DNA of 64,000 bases, from positions 891,700 to 955,699 of the forward strand of contig CAVSWH010000004.1 of NCBI GenBank assembly GCA_963731625.1, written 5' to 3'. This DNA is from PALSA-555 sp963731625. Its GTDB lineage: Bacteria > Actinomycetota > Acidimicrobiia > IMCC26256 > PALSA-555. The number at the start of each line of letters is the position of its first letter. The first letter of the stretch is position 1. The translations under genes were made by a program, and so were the position numbers. The notes beneath the pieces are model-generated. The model did no database searches and was not told the DNA's origin. It saw only the letters and a program-made list of their open reading frames with translations. This document shows positions 36,893 through 45,288 of this stretch, in pieces.

Positions 36893-36914
36893 AGTTGGGG
36901 CACACGGAGGGCAC
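36893..36914 (-). repeat. Left arm beside the resident tRNA-Val
   Basis: GTTGGGGCACACGGAGGGCA, 92 bp left of the tRNA 3' end. There is no right arm beyond the complete tRNA, as expected for the outermost junction of an array. Confidence 0.8.
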
Positions 36915-36984
36915 ACAGGACGCTGCGCGGGGATCGCACGGCGTTGGGCTGGCCGAGAACGTGGTGGTGGCCTTGGCGTTTCGG

Positions 36985-37056
36985 TCGTGGGCGTTGAGGG
37001 ACTCGAACCCCCGCTCCCGCCTTGTAAGGGCGGCGCTCTTCCGGCTGAGCTAAACG
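36985..37056 (-). tRNA. tRNA-Val (anticodon UAC)
   Basis: A complete 72-nt cloverleaf: acceptor GGGCGTT paired with AACGCCC, D arm GCTCAGCCGGAAGAGC, anticodon loop CTTACAA (UAC), and T arm with GGTTCGAGTCC. It is the only complete copy among the related sequences here; the others contain only its 3' part from the anticodon loop on. It is the integration target of the array. Confidence 0.95.
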
Positions 37057-37388
37057 CCCGTCGGCGAGCCGTCGAGGGTAGCGCCGAGCCGGCTGGGTGG
37101 GCGAGGTGTATCCGTTTCGCGTGATCCACGCGTCGACGAAACGCTTTGTCGCCGTGGTCGCGTGATCGGGCGGCCCTCGGGCGTCGGCTGCACGCAGCGT
37201 GACGCGTCGCGCCTGCGGGTGAAGAGGACGCGACCATCGAGTCGGGATCGTGACAGGCCTCCGCTGGCGAGGAGCCATCGCCGGGGAGACGTGAGGAATT
37301 GACCGCGGGCGGGCCGGGGCTCGACCGGGACGTCGGGGGGAGCACGCCCCGACCGTCGTCACCCCGGCCCGCCGTGGTGCGGTGATCT
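37057..37388. other. Intergenic region between tRNA-Val and whiB
   Basis: I see no gene, strong hairpin or repeat. This is the first stretch of apparently native chromosome right of the array. Confidence 0.5.
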
Positions 37389-37719
37389 CTATGCGATGTC
37401 GGCGACGGGAAGCTCCCAGGTCGTCGGGAGGGCATCCTCGGGACGGGGGTGCTTCGGCGGCCGACCGCGCCTGCGCTTGTTGGCGATGACCTTGCCGTGG
37501 ACGAACAGCTCGCCGCCCCAGACGCCCCACGGCTCGCGCCACGCGAGGGCGCCGGCGAGGCAGGGCTCACGGACGGTGCATCCGGCGCAGAACGCCTTCG
37601 CGGGCGATGTCGTCGAGCTGCTCGGAGAAGAACAGCTCGGTGAGCGACCCGCTGTCGTCGCGGCAGCGGGCCTCGAGTCGCCAGGGCTCTTCGGCTTGCC
37701 AGTCCTCGAAGGCGAACAT
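37389..37719 (-). pseudogene. WhiB-family iron-sulphur regulator, 2-bp deletion
   Basis: ATG 37,719 gives MFAFEDWQAEEPWRLEARCR and LTELFFSEQLDDIAR. Two bases are missing at about 37,590-37,600, after which another frame carries AFCAGCTVREPCLAGALAWR, EPWGVWGGELFVHGKVIANK and RRRGRPPK. All four cluster cysteines (C, CxxC, C) and the G-V-W-G-G turn are present. The basic C-terminal RGRP resembles the AT-hook of WhiB7. Corrected length is 110 residues. A conserved regulator with one clean 2-bp loss suggests base-calling error. The 4Fe-4S protein would act with a sigma factor at promoters. Confidence 0.85.
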
Positions 37720-37800
37720 CGTGGCTCCTCTCAGGTTCCTTCCTGGGCTGGTGGGTGGTCGGTGGTCGGGTGGATCTGGTGGCGGGCCCCGAACGCAAGA

Positions 37801-37826
37801 AGGCCGCCGGGTTGTCCCGGCGGCCT
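37801..37826. terminator. Strong hairpin, candidate terminator
   Basis: AGGCCGCCGGG and CCCGGCGGCCT form a perfect 11-bp stem with a TTGT loop. There is no long T tract, as usual for high-GC actinobacteria. Being symmetric, it could act in both directions between whiB and the next gene. Confidence 0.6.
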
Positions 37827-37857
37827 GGTGGCTCGGTGCGGTGCTGTCGCTACGAGG

Positions 37858-38013
37858 TCACGGGTGGCCGCCGGGGACGGGCTTGTGGTCGGTGATCGCC
37901 GGGAGGAAGGTGACGTTGGACCACGAGCCCGAGGTCATGGCGCACGCGTAGGCCGTCCGGGCGCGCGTCGCCCCGGTGACGGCCTGGCGGCTGGTCATCG
38001 GGAGGCGTCGCAT
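37858..38013 (-). CDS. Small ORF of 51 residues, uncertain
   Basis: ATG 38,013 has GAAGGAC upstream. It encodes MRRLPMTSRQAVTGATRART and a tail with ITDHKPVPGGHP, without a recognisable domain. The ribosome-binding site and the position before a terminator favour a real small gene, but coding evidence is weak. Confidence 0.3.
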   Translation of the reverse strand: MRRLPMTSRQAVTGATRARTAYACAMTSGSWSNVTFLPAITDHKPVPGGHP

Positions 38014-38105
38014 CGTGTCCGTGTCCTTCGGCGCGCGCCGGTGTGGCGGGCTCATCGACTCTGGCAGAGCCCGGCCCGCGGGTCAAGCCAATTACGTTTG
38101 GGGCG

Positions 38106-39248
38106 ATGGGAGTGGGCCTTTCCGCGGTGGTCGAGCTGCTCGAGCGGCGTCGGGACGAGGGCTGGCACACCTGCGCCCAGGTATATGTGTCGCTCGGCGG
38201 GGAGGTGCTCCTCGACGAGGCGGTCGGGGAGACCCGCCCGGGCCGGGCGGAGCAGACCGACGACGTGATGCTTTGGTACTCGGCGGGCAAGCCGCTCACG
38301 ACGGTGGCGGTGCTGCAGCTGTGGGAGCGGGGCCGCCTCGCCCTCGACGACCGAGTCGCCACGTTCCTGCCGGGCTGGGGCGAGGGGAAGGAGCGTTGCA
38401 CGCTCCGCCATGTGCTCACCCACACCGGCGGGTTCCCGATGTGGGGCGACGCGGGCTACGACCGCGACGTGAGCTTCGCCGAGTCGCTGGCTGCGACCGT
38501 CGCCGCGCCGGCGCAGTGGGCGCCCGGGACGGTGGCGGCGTACCACGCGGCGAGCGGCTGGCGGGTGCTCGGCGCCGTCGTCGAGGCGGTGGACGGGCGC
38601 CCGATCGCTCGGTACCTGGCGGAGGAGGTGCTCGGCCCGGTCGGGATGACCTCCTCGTCGCTCGGGATCCCGCTCGCCGTCCAGGCCGAGCTCGGGGACC
38701 GGATCGTGCCCGTGGTCTGGACCGGCCATCAGCTCCCGAGCCGCGACGCCGACGGCGGGGTCCGCATGGTCCCGTACAAGATCGACCGGTGGCACAACGA
38801 GCCGTGGCACGTCGCGAAGATCGAGCCGGGCGGCGGCATGCGCGGCCCGGCGCGCGAGCTGGGGCGGTTCTACGAGGCGCTGCTGGGCGACGGGCCGACC
38901 CTGCTCGAGCCGCGCACGGTCGAGGTGATGACGGCGATCCATCGGTACGGGATGAAGGACCGGACCTTCGGCTTCGACATCCCCTGGGGGCTCGGCGTGC
39001 AGCGCCAGTTCACCGGCGGGCCGGGCCGGCGCGCGTTCGGGCACGGCGGCATGGCGTCGTCGCGGGGCCTCGCCGACCCCGAGCTCGGGCTCGTGCTGGT
39101 CGTGATCGCCAACGGGCTCGCGGGCTTCTTCGACGCCGAGCAGCGCAACCTCGAGATCACCGACGCGGTGTACTCGGCCCTCGGGGAGGACGCGGCGCGG
39201 GTGCGCACGCCGCTGCTGCCCCTGGCGGGCCGCTCGCTCAGCACGTAG
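38106..39248 (+). CDS. Serine hydrolase, class C beta-lactamase family
   Basis: From ATG 38,106 the protein has 380 residues; an upstream in-frame start at 38,043 adds 21 unlikely residues. The catalytic S-x-x-K is S59-A-G-K62 (MLWYSAGKPLTTVAVLQLWE), the Y-x-A/N-S element is YHAAS, and HGGMASS supplies the third motif. No signal peptide is seen, so it is probably a cytoplasmic esterase or peptidase-like enzyme rather than a true beta-lactamase. It is convergent with the phosphatase gene, 3 bp apart. Confidence 0.88.
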   Translation: MGVGLSAVVELLERRRDEGWHTCAQVYVSLGGEVLLDEAVGETRPGRAEQTDDVMLWYSAGKPLTTVAVLQLWERGRLALDDRVATFLPGWGEGKERCTLRHVLTHTGGFPMWGDAGYDRDVSFAESLAATVAAPAQWAPGTVAAYHAASGWRVLGAVVEAVDGRPIARYLAEEVLGPVGMTSSSLGIPLAVQAELGDRIVPVVWTGHQLPSRDADGGVRMVPYKIDRWHNEPWHVAKIEPGGGMRGPARELGRFYEALLGDGPTLLEPRTVEVMTAIHRYGMKDRTFGFDIPWGLGVQRQFTGGPGRRAFGHGGMASSRGLADPELGLVLVVIANGLAGFFDAEQRNLEITDAVYSALGEDAARVRTPLLPLAGRSLST

Positions 39249-39251
39249 CGG

Positions 39252-40046
39252 TCAGGTCGCGTCGGCGATGACGGCGAGGAGCACCTCGTGGACCGCGGGG
39301 GGTGCAGCGACGATGTCGCCCGAGCGCAGCCAGGCGTCGGGGTCGCCGTGCCAGTCGGTGACGCGTCCGCCCGCTTCGCGCACGAGCAGCGCGCCGGCGG
39401 CCATGTCCCAGGGTCCGAGCGCCGCCTCGAAGTAGCCGTCGAAGCTGCCGGCCGCGGTCCACGCGAGGTCGAGGCTGGCCGCGCCGGCCCGGCGCAGGTC
39501 CTCGAAGGTGAGCAGCGCGGCGCGGAACGCGCCGAGGTAGGCGTCGAGCCGCGTGCGCTTGGCCCGGAACGGCGTGCCCGTGGCGAGGACCGCTTCCGCC
39601 GGGGGGCGCCCGCTGACCCGGAGGGGCTGATCGTTGCGGAAGGTGCCGCCGCCGCGCCGGGCCGTGTAGGTGTCGCCGAGCAGCGGCGCGTGGACGACGC
39701 CGACGAGCGGGGTGTCACCTTCGACGAGCGCGACGGACACGCCGACGATCGGGAAGCGGTGCAGGAAGTTCGTCGTGCCGTCCAACGGGTCGACGAGCCA
39801 GCCGAGCGCGGCGCGCTCGCCGCCTTCCTCCTCCCCGAAGACGGGGATCGTGGGGAACGCGGCGGTGAGGAGCTCGCGCACGGTCCGCTCGCTCGTCGTG
39901 TCGGCGTCGCTCACCCAGTCCCCCGGGCCCTTCGTCCGGACGTCGACGACCGCGCCGAACGCGTCGGCGACGACCGCGCCGCCCGCGAGCGCGGCGCGCC
40001 GGGCCGCGTCGAGGAGCGCGTCGAGGTCGAGGCCGGGGCTAGCCAT
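39252..40046 (-). CDS. Inositol monophosphatase family protein
   Basis: From ATG 40,046 the protein has 264 residues. Metal-binding and catalytic motifs are present: DWVSDADTTSERTVRELL, VFGEEEGG, LGWLVDPLDGTTNFLHRFPI (D-P-x-D-G-T) and GPWDMAAGALLVREAGG. It hydrolyses inositol-1-phosphate or a related phosphomonoester (histidinol phosphate, NADP or PAP in relatives). It overlaps the upstream paralogue by 8 bp and is the last gene of the mobA-fdhD operon. Confidence 0.9.
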   Translation of the reverse strand: MASPGLDLDALLDAARRAALAGGAVVADAFGAVVDVRTKGPGDWVSDADTTSERTVRELLTAAFPTIPVFGEEEGGERAALGWLVDPLDGTTNFLHRFPIVGVSVALVEGDTPLVGVVHAPLLGDTYTARRGGGTFRNDQPLRVSGRPPAEAVLATGTPFRAKRTRLDAYLGAFRAALLTFEDLRRAGAASLDLAWTAAGSFDGYFEAALGPWDMAAGALLVREAGGRVTDWHGDPDAWLRSGDIVAAPPAVHEVLLAVIADAT

Positions 40047-40782
40047 GCGCGTCCCGGAGCGCGTCGAGCAGCGCGGGCGTCGACGCGGCGAAAATGCGGC
40101 GCCGCGCCTCGTGGTCGGTGACCTCGAGGGCCCGGCCGGCGGTGTCGACGACGCAGCCGCCCGCCTCGCGGCAGATGAGCGTGCCGGCGAGGTAGTCCCA
40201 CGGCGCGTGCTGGTCGGCGAGGATGTCGACGAACGCGTCGAGGCGCCCGGCGGCGACGTCGCAGAGCGCGAGCGCGATGGAGCCGAGCGACCGGTACTGC
40301 TGCCACGTCGACTTCCGGGGCAGGCCGGAGACGGCGACGAACGCGTCACTAGGCCGTGTCGTGTCCGCGACGTGGAGCGCCTCGCCGTTGGCGTGGGCGC
40401 CGCCGTCTCGGACGGCGCGGAATTGCTCGCCGGTCACGGTGTTCTCGACGAGGCCGCACACGAGGCCTTCGCCGTCGAGCGCGGCGAGCGAGATGCCCCA
40501 GTACGGGATCTGCCGCGAGCAGTTCGTCGAGCCGTCGACCGGGTCGACGACGACGGTGACCGGCGCGTCGGCGGCACCGCTGCGCCCCAATTCCTCGCTC
40601 ACGACGACGACGGGTGCGGCATGGAGCACCCCGAGCACGGCGCGGTCGGCGACGAGGTCGAGCTCGTACTGGCCCGGCCGTGCCGTGCGGGCCCGGCGGG
40701 CCGGGACGGTCAGTGCGCCGACGGCGTCGCGCTGGGCGGCGGCGGCGGCGGCGAACAGGTCGAGGAGCTCGTCGGGGCGCAC
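40039..40782 (-). CDS. Second inositol monophosphatase family protein
   Basis: From GTG 40,782 the protein has 247 residues. Motifs are VVSEELGRSG, TVVVDPVDGSTNCSRQIPYW and HAPWDYLAGTLICREAGG. It shares low overall similarity with the downstream copy, so the two probably have different substrates. Tandem IMPase genes suggest a phosphatase pair (for example inositol and histidinol or PAP). It starts 22 bp after the oxidoreductase stop. Confidence 0.88.
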   Translation of the reverse strand: MRPDELLDLFAAAAAAQRDAVGALTVPARRARTARPGQYELDLVADRAVLGVLHAAPVVVVSEELGRSGAADAPVTVVVDPVDGSTNCSRQIPYWGISLAALDGEGLVCGLVENTVTGEQFRAVRDGGAHANGEALHVADTTRPSDAFVAVSGLPRKSTWQQYRSLGSIALALCDVAAGRLDAFVDILADQHAPWDYLAGTLICREAGGCVVDTAGRALEVTDHEARRRIFAASTPALLDALRDAHG

Positions 40783-40804
40783 GGCCCGGGCAGTCTCGCA
40801 GGGC

Positions 40805-43045
40805 TCAGGGGGCGGCGAGGACCTCGACGTCGGTCGTGTAGTCGGGGACGCCGGATGCGCCGCGGCGGCCGAGGGCGAGGAGCGCGTTGCCCTCGGGGAA
40901 GAACACCTGCACGTTGCCGGCGCGCAGTGGCGCGACGTGGACCCGGCCGCGCAGCTCCCCGTGCGGGGAGCGGACGACCACGGGGTCGCCGTCGCGGAGG
41001 TCCCGGGCCGTCGCGTCGGCGTCGGCGAGGAACACCGCGTCGCGGCCGGCGCCGGTGAGCGGGTCGCGCTCGGCGAGCACCATCGTGTTGAACTGCTTGC
41101 CGCGGCGTGTCGAGAGTCGCAGCGGACCCCCGGGCGGGGCGGCGGGACGGGGCGCGACGGCGGTGAAGCGGGCCCGGCCGTCGTCGGTCGGGAAGTCGCC
41201 GCCGACGCAGAGGCGTGGCCCGCCCCACTGGACCGCGTCGCCGGTGCGGCGCAGCGTCTCGATCCCGGCATAGCTGGGCACGACCGCGGCGATCTCGGCG
41301 CGGATCGCGGCGCCGCTCGTGCAGCGCATCTGCGCGGCGCGCTCGGGGTGGGTGCGCCGGGCGACGTCGGCGAAGATCTCCCACTCGCTGCGGGCCTCGC
41401 CGATGCGCGGGCCGCGCACCTCGGGGCTGAACACGATGCGGCGCTCCGTGGTGGTCTCGGTGCCGCCTTCGCGCTGCTCGTAGCGGGTGGCGGCGGGCAG
41501 CAGCAGGACGGTCGAGCCGCCGACGAGCATCTGGCTCGACACCACGATGTCCTGGTGGACGCGCAGCGGCACACGGCTGAGCGCGCCGGCGACGCGGGGT
41601 GGGTCGGGCAGCACGTCGAGGAAGTTGCCGCCGCTGGTCCACAGCACGTCGACGTCGCCGCGCTCGGCGGCCTCGAGCATCGCCTCGGCGGTGAGGCCCG
41701 GCGTCGCGGGCACCGGGAAGCCGTAGCGGTCGCTCAGCGCGGCGGCGCTCGCCGCGGTGATCGGCTCGCCGCCGGGCAGCGCGGTGGCGTAGGCGCCCAT
41801 CTCGGCGCCGCCCTGCACGCCCGAGTGGCCGCGGATCGGCATGAGCCCGGCGCCGGTCCGGCCGACGTTGCCGCGGGCGAGCGCCAGGTTGACGATCGCC
41901 GCGACGTTGTCGACGCCCTGCTCGTGCTGGGTGACACCCATCGACCAGACGAGCACGGCCGAGCGCGCCGCGCCGTAGCGGCGGGCGAAGTCGGCCATCG
42001 TGGCGCGGGGCACGCCGGCGGCGGCCTCGAGGTCCTCGAAGCGCTCGCGCTCGAGCTCGGTGAGCAGCTCGTCGAACCCGTTCGTGTGCTGCCGGACGAA
42101 CGCCCGGTCGATCGTGCCGTCGGCGAGGAGGTGCTTCAGGACGCCGTTGATGAAGGCGACGTCGCCGCCGGTGTGGACGGGCACGAACTCGTCGGCCATC
42201 CGGGTGCCGAAGAGGGCGCTCTCGACGTTGCTCGGCACCCAGTACCGGTCGAGGCCGGGCTCCCGGAGCGGGTTGACGACCACGACCTGCGCGCCGCGCT
42301 TGCGGGCGAGGTAGAGGTACTTCATGAAGACGGGCTGGGCGTTGGCGACGTTGGCGCCGAAGAGCACGATGAGGTCGCTGTCGATGACGTCGGTGTACGA
42401 GCAGGTCGTGGCGCCGACGCCGATCGCCTGCTTCAGCGCGAGCGTCGACGGGGCGTGGCAGACGCGTGCCGCGTTGTCGATGTTGTTCGTGCCGAGGAAC
42501 CGGGCCGTCTTCTGGGCGACGTAGTACGCCTCGTTCGTGAGGCCGCGGGCGGTGAGGTAGATCGCGAGCCGGTCGGGCGTCGTGGCGCGGATCGACGAGG
42601 CGAGGAGCTCGAGGGCCTGGTCCCAGTCGACGCGGCGGAACCCGGCGTCGCCCGGGTCGCGCCGCATCGGGTACGGGAGCCGGCCGAGGGCTCGCAGCTC
42701 CGCCCCGCTGCGCTCGGTGAGCGCGTCGACGTCGGCGAGGGCCGCCGGGTCGAGCGCGCCCATCGTGTTGATCCGGAGGAGGTGGAGGCGGGTGGCGCAG
42801 AGATGGGGGCCGGCGAGCGTCCAGTCGTGGAAGCCGGCGACGCCGAGCGCGCAGCCGTCGCAGACCCCGCGGCGCAGGATCCGCCAGGCGTAGGCGAGGT
42901 TGTCCCGGTTGTCCCACGCGGCGCGGAGGATGTCGGCGTAGTGGTTCGGCTTGGTCTCGCCGACGCCGTAGGGCCGGAACCCGACCCACAGGGACTTCCG
43001 GGTGTGGCGCGGCGCGTGCCGCCGGGCCGAGCCCTTCCAGGCCAC
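40805..43045 (-). CDS. Molybdopterin oxidoreductase, YdeP/FdhF-like
   Basis: From GTG 43,045 the protein has 746 residues. The start region SLWVGFRPYGVGETKPNHYA and the cofactor-near GVCDGCALGVAGFHDW match the YdeP-type branch of formate dehydrogenase alpha-like proteins, which lack the N-terminal 4Fe-4S cluster. The bis-MGD region appears as HLLRINTMGALDP, LIVLFGANVANAQPVFMKYL and RGHSGVQGGAEMGAYATALP. A C-terminal molybdopterin-binding domain (GKQFNTMVLAERDPLTGAGR) closes the protein. Substrate is unknown; the E. coli homologue is linked to acid resistance. It is adjacent to fdhD, which supplies sulphur to the cofactor. Confidence 0.9.
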   Translation of the reverse strand: MAWKGSARRHAPRHTRKSLWVGFRPYGVGETKPNHYADILRAAWDNRDNLAYAWRILRRGVCDGCALGVAGFHDWTLAGPHLCATRLHLLRINTMGALDPAALADVDALTERSGAELRALGRLPYPMRRDPGDAGFRRVDWDQALELLASSIRATTPDRLAIYLTARGLTNEAYYVAQKTARFLGTNNIDNAARVCHAPSTLALKQAIGVGATTCSYTDVIDSDLIVLFGANVANAQPVFMKYLYLARKRGAQVVVVNPLREPGLDRYWVPSNVESALFGTRMADEFVPVHTGGDVAFINGVLKHLLADGTIDRAFVRQHTNGFDELLTELERERFEDLEAAAGVPRATMADFARRYGAARSAVLVWSMGVTQHEQGVDNVAAIVNLALARGNVGRTGAGLMPIRGHSGVQGGAEMGAYATALPGGEPITAASAAALSDRYGFPVPATPGLTAEAMLEAAERGDVDVLWTSGGNFLDVLPDPPRVAGALSRVPLRVHQDIVVSSQMLVGGSTVLLLPAATRYEQREGGTETTTERRIVFSPEVRGPRIGEARSEWEIFADVARRTHPERAAQMRCTSGAAIRAEIAAVVPSYAGIETLRRTGDAVQWGGPRLCVGGDFPTDDGRARFTAVAPRPAAPPGGPLRLSTRRGKQFNTMVLAERDPLTGAGRDAVFLADADATARDLRDGDPVVVRSPHGELRGRVHVAPLRAGNVQVFFPEGNALLALGRRGASGVPDYTTDVEVLAAP

Positions 43046-43046
43046 G

Positions 43047-43877
43047 TCAGCGTTCCACGGCGACGCGCTCCACGCCGGTGTAGACGTTGAAGCGATCGCC
43101 GCGGAGGAAGCCGACGAGGGTCTGGCCGGTGCGGCGGGCCGCGTCGACGGCGAGGCTCGAGGGCGCCGAGACCGCGCAGAGGATCGGGATGCCGGCGACC
43201 GCGGCCTTCTGGACGATCTCGTAGCTGACCCGTCCCGACACGGCGAGGACGGCGTCGCTCGCGGGGAGGCCGCCCTGCTGCACGAGGTGGCCGACGACCT
43301 TGTCCACGGCGTTGTGACGCCCGACGTCCTCGCGGACCACGCGCCGCGCGCCGTCGGGCCCGAAGAGCCCCGCGGCGTGCAGGCCGCCGGTGGCGTCGAA
43401 GAGCGCCTGGTCGTCGCGGAGGCGATCGGGCAGGCGGACGAGCACGGCGCGGGGCACGACCGGGCCCGCGCCGACGGGTGGGACCTCGCGCAGCGCGGCG
43501 TCGAGGGTCGCTGCACCGCAGACCCCGCAGCTGGCGGTGACCGCGAAGCGCCGCGCCGGGAGTGTGACCGGATGGCGCAGCGTGACGGTGACGACGTTGT
43601 AGCGCTGCGCACCGACCCCGGTGAGGCAGTACGAGACGCTCGCCACGGCGGCGGGCGAGGCGAGTCCCTCGGTGACCAGGTAGCCGGCGGCGAGGTCGAA
43701 GTCGTGGCCGGGGGTCCGCATCGTGACCGCGAGCGGCTCGGCGGGCTGGCCGGGCGCGGCCACGCGGATCTCGAGCGGCTCCTCGGTGACGAGCTGGTCG
43801 GGGCGCTCGGTGGCCGCGTCGCCGTCGACCGCCCGGACGCGGACGGGGGTCAGGGGGCGACGGACGGAGCCGGACAC
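43047..43877 (-). CDS. fdhD: Formate dehydrogenase accessory sulfurtransferase FdhD
   Basis: From GTG 43,877 the protein has 276 residues. The catalytic cysteine pair is CGVC at residues 117-120, in TASCGVCGAATLDAALREVP. Other family blocks are TEEPLEIRVA, MRTPGHDFDLAAGYLVTEGL, REDVGRHNAVDKVVGHLV and SGRVSYEIVQKAAVAGIPIL. FdhD passes sulphur from the cysteine desulphurase to the Mo-bis-MGD cofactor of formate-dehydrogenase-type enzymes. Its stop is 1 bp from the start of the oxidoreductase, which is the natural client. Confidence 0.95.
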   Translation of the reverse strand: MSGSVRRPLTPVRVRAVDGDAATERPDQLVTEEPLEIRVAAPGQPAEPLAVTMRTPGHDFDLAAGYLVTEGLASPAAVASVSYCLTGVGAQRYNVVTVTLRHPVTLPARRFAVTASCGVCGAATLDAALREVPPVGAGPVVPRAVLVRLPDRLRDDQALFDATGGLHAAGLFGPDGARRVVREDVGRHNAVDKVVGHLVQQGGLPASDAVLAVSGRVSYEIVQKAAVAGIPILCAVSAPSSLAVDAARRTGQTLVGFLRGDRFNVYTGVERVAVER

Positions 43878-43888
43878 TGCGGTCGAGG

Positions 43889-44476
43889 CTACCCAGGTGG
43901 TCCCCCGGGCCAGTCGAGGCCGGCGCGGGCGACGGCGTCGGGTGTGTCGACGTCGGTGAACGCGTCGGGCGGGACGGCGCTCCCCCACTGGTCCTCGTCG
44001 GCGTAGGTGACGTCGACCGCGGCGAGCAGGGCGCGCATCGACGACTCGCCGCCCGCGAGGAGCGCCGCCGCGGTGTCGAGGTCGTCGGCGTCGTAGCGGG
44101 CACAGAGCGACTGGGGGGCGCCGCCGACGCGAGGCACCAGCGTCCCGGGCGCCGGGGTCTCGGCGAGCCAGCGGAGCAGGGCCTCGTCGACGAACGGGAG
44201 GTCGACGGCGAGGACGAGCACGGGCGCGTCGACGCCGCCGGCGCGGAGCGCCGCCGCGCCCGCGGCGACCGCGGCGAGTGGGCCCCCGCCCGGTGGGTCC
44301 TCGCGCACCGCGGGGAGCGGGCTCGCGCCCGGTCCGACTTCGAGCGCCGGCGCGCACACGGCCACCAGGAGCCGGGCGGCGCGGTCCGCGAGCCGTTCGC
44401 CGTCGCGGCGCAGCTCGGCTTTGGGCGCGCCGAGCCGGGCGCTCGCTCCCCCGGTGAGCAGCAGCCCGGCGGGCAT
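43889..44476 (-). CDS. mobA: Molybdenum cofactor guanylyltransferase MobA
   Basis: From ATG 44,476 the protein has 195 residues, typical. The GTP-binding signature is LLTGGASARLGAPKAELRRD (G-G-x-S-x-R-x-G-x-x-K). VLAVDLPFVDEALLRWL supplies the metal-binding Asp. It attaches GMP to molybdopterin to give the dinucleotide cofactor, needed by the downstream oxidoreductase. It is followed at 11 bp by fdhD, so cofactor maturation and enzyme are one operon. It is divergent from the gene at 44,499 with only 22 bp between. Confidence 0.92.
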   Translation of the reverse strand: MPAGLLLTGGASARLGAPKAELRRDGERLADRAARLLVAVCAPALEVGPGASPLPAVREDPPGGGPLAAVAAGAAALRAGGVDAPVLVLAVDLPFVDEALLRWLAETPAPGTLVPRVGGAPQSLCARYDADDLDTAAALLAGGESSMRALLAAVDVTYADEDQWGSAVPPDAFTDVDTPDAVARAGLDWPGGPPG

Positions 44477-44498
44477 CGCGGCACGGTACCGTCCGGGG

Positions 44499-44909
44499 AT
44501 GGACCCGGCCGCCTGGCGGACGCGGCTGGCCGCGGCGCGCGTCGCGACCCTGGCGACGCTCGACGGGCAGGGCCGGCCGCATCTCGTGCCGGTCTGCTTC
44601 GTGTGCCTCGACGACGACCGGATCGTGAGCGTCGTCGACGACAAGCCGAAGCGCACCGCGGCGTTGCGGCGCCTCGAGCACGTCGAGGCCCGCCCCGAGG
44701 TGTGCCTCCTCGCCCACCATTACGAGGAGGACTGGGCGGCGCTGTGGTGGGTGCGCGTCGACGGGACCGCGACGGTGCGCGACGCGCCCGACCCGGCGAT
44801 GCGCCGCGCGCTCGCGGCGAAGTACGAGCCCTACGCGGCCCGGCCGCCGGGCGGCGCGGCGATCGTGATCACGCCGACGCGCTGGCAGGGCTGGTCGGCC
44901 GCGGGCTGA
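44499..44909 (+). CDS. F420-type PPOX-fold protein (TIGR03668-like)
   Basis: From ATG 44,499 the protein has 136 residues. The pattern RVATLATLDGQGRPHLVPVC, FVCLDDDRIVSVVDDKPKRT, ALRRLEHVEARPEVCLLAHH and ALWWVRVDGTATV matches the Rv0121c-like PPOX family, many of which bind F420. Biochemical role is unknown, probably a reductase. Its end overlaps the convergent glyoxalase-like gene by 41 bp. Confidence 0.85.
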   Translation: MDPAAWRTRLAAARVATLATLDGQGRPHLVPVCFVCLDDDRIVSVVDDKPKRTAALRRLEHVEARPEVCLLAHHYEEDWAALWWVRVDGTATVRDAPDPAMRRALAAKYEPYAARPPGGAAIVITPTRWQGWSAAG

Positions 44910-45288
44910 GCGCCTGGGCGAGCTCGACGAGGTGGCCGTCGGGGTCCCGGACGTAGGCGGTGCGCTGCCCCCAGGGCCGGTCGGTCGGCTCGACCGCGGG
45001 GGTCGCGCCCCGGGCGACGAGGTCGGCGTACGCCGCGTCGCAGTCGGGGACGAGGAAGCCGAGCTCGAAGCCGGCCCGGTCGGGGTCGGGCGCGGCGAGC
45101 GGACGGCCGAGCAGCGCACCCATCGCGTCGCGCTCGTACAGCCCGATGCGGGTCGCGCCGGTGGCGAGCTGCGCGTACGCGCCGGCGCGGTGCCCGAGCG
45201 CCAGCCCGAGGACCTCGGTGTAGAAGGCGAGGGCCCGCTCGAGGTCCTCGACGACGAGGATGACGTAGTCGGGGGCGTCGCCCAGCAC
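44869..45288 (-). CDS. VOC/glyoxalase-superfamily protein
   Basis: The protein has 139 residues with two beta-alpha-beta modules: DYVILVVEDLERALAFYTEV and GFELGFLVPDCDAAYADLVA, ending AYVRDPDGHLVELAQAL. The final E and an upstream acidic or His residue would bind metal. Substrate unknown. It directly follows (no gap) the membrane-anchored gene at 45,289 on the same strand. Confidence 0.85.
   Translation of the reverse strand: MLGDAPDYVILVVEDLERALAFYTEVLGLALGHRAGAYAQLATGATRIGLYERDAMGALLGRPLAAPDPDRAGFELGFLVPDCDAAYADLVARGATPAVEPTDRPWGQRTAYVRDPDGHLVELAQALSPRPTSPASASA

Larger units (their letters stand above)
32880..36984. mobile_element. Element E8, next to the resident tRNA-Val
   Basis: The segment between att8 and the complete tRNA gene. 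Cargo is a glycine-rich gene, an orphan 3' end, a DUF2510 membrane protein and a beta-helix AAFTG protein. It is the element abutting the tRNA, so probably the latest insertion, or one that displaced others outward. Confidence 0.6.

Noticed and set aside
40223..43090. A 955-residue open frame on the plus strand
   Set aside because: It is antisense to the molybdopterin oxidoreductase and the IMPase gene and shows only low-complexity composition.
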